A DNA stretch of 64,000 nt from Clostridiaceae bacterium (GTDB lineage Bacteria > Bacillota > Clostridia > DSM-8532), in contig JAAYNA010000039.1 in the NCBI GenBank assembly GCA_012521105.1, positions 37,793 through 101,792 of the forward strand, in the 5' to 3' direction. Below the pieces are notes generated by a model, which was not told the DNA's origin, did no database searches, and saw only the letters and a list, made by a program, of their open reading frames with translations. The translations under genes were made by a program, and so were the position numbers. Positions 63,998 to 64,000 of the stretch are shown piece by piece (position 1 is the stretch's first letter; each line of letters begins with the position of its first letter).

Positions 63998-64000
63998 AAC

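Noticed and set aside
1..64000. CRISPR arrays, insertion sequences, prophage or integrase genes
   Set aside because: No regularly spaced direct repeats, transposase or integrase motifs seen on either strand.

Overview
The window looks like a chromosomal segment of a low-to-moderate GC Firmicute of class Clostridia, probably an anaerobic, plant-polysaccharide-using member near Clostridium cluster III (Acetivibrio/Ruminiclostridium-like). The evidence is strong AGGAGG-type ribosome binding sites, frequent TTG/GTG starts, Lpl/YesMN-type sugar ABC systems, a SCIFF ranthipeptide locus, EFR1 flavoprotein, CheX, uxaC, a Rex-like site before ldh, and an rRNA operon end. Most genes are on the minus strand, and the rRNA operon at the right edge also reads leftward, so the replication origin probably lies to the right (inference).

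Layout. 1-5.1 kb: a heterodimeric BmrCD-like ABC exporter (second subunit cut by the window edge), a HAD phosphatase, and a plus-strand erm 23S rRNA methyltransferase preceded by a short Arg-X-Arg leader peptide and an intrinsic terminator. 5.1-13.2 kb: one minus-strand sugar uptake operon, YesN-like regulator, double-sensor YesM-like kinase, two LplB/LplC permeases and a lipoprotein whose reading frame is broken twice. 13.4-25 kb: accessory and regulatory islands: a Crp/Fnr tail remnant, a uroporphyrinogen decarboxylase-family/CobW pair, an autoregulated TetR with a frameshifted membrane protein, an ArsR-controlled ABC-2 exporter, a TetR/EFR1 pair with matching operators, and a serine hydrolase/ABC-2 operon. 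25-30.4 kb: tRNA-Leu, an orphan AT-rich gene, and the pyrBCF operon, whose leader resembles the UTP-sensing pyrBI attenuator of enterobacteria rather than the PyrR system usual in Firmicutes. 30.4-36.4 kb: a second sugar ABC transporter with a divergent YesMN pair.

36.4-55.1 kb: mostly housekeeping: secDF, an HD hydrolase, the SCIFF peptide and its radical SAM maturase, an XRE regulator, tyrS, a class A penicillin-binding protein with a poly-tyrosine tail, a TGS-uridine-kinase-like protein, folA, thyA, uxaC with a divergent LacI regulator sharing one operator, L-lactate dehydrogenase, an Lmo0937-type micro-protein and an acidic lipoprotein. 55.1-60.4 kb: the purine operon purE-M-N-H-D. 60.4-64 kb: a DUF2156 protein, a phosphofructokinase with an unusual catalytic-loop residue, trmL, cheX, then tRNA-Asn and 5S rRNA.

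Three single-base indels, two of them at A-runs (near 5816 and 16587) and one near 6066, break genes whose flanking frames are both well conserved. They are either recent mutations or sequencing errors. The most interesting new-looking signals are the two leader-peptide attenuators (erm and pyr), the SCIFF locus with its intercistronic terminator, and the paired operator arrangements at the TetR and ArsR genes.
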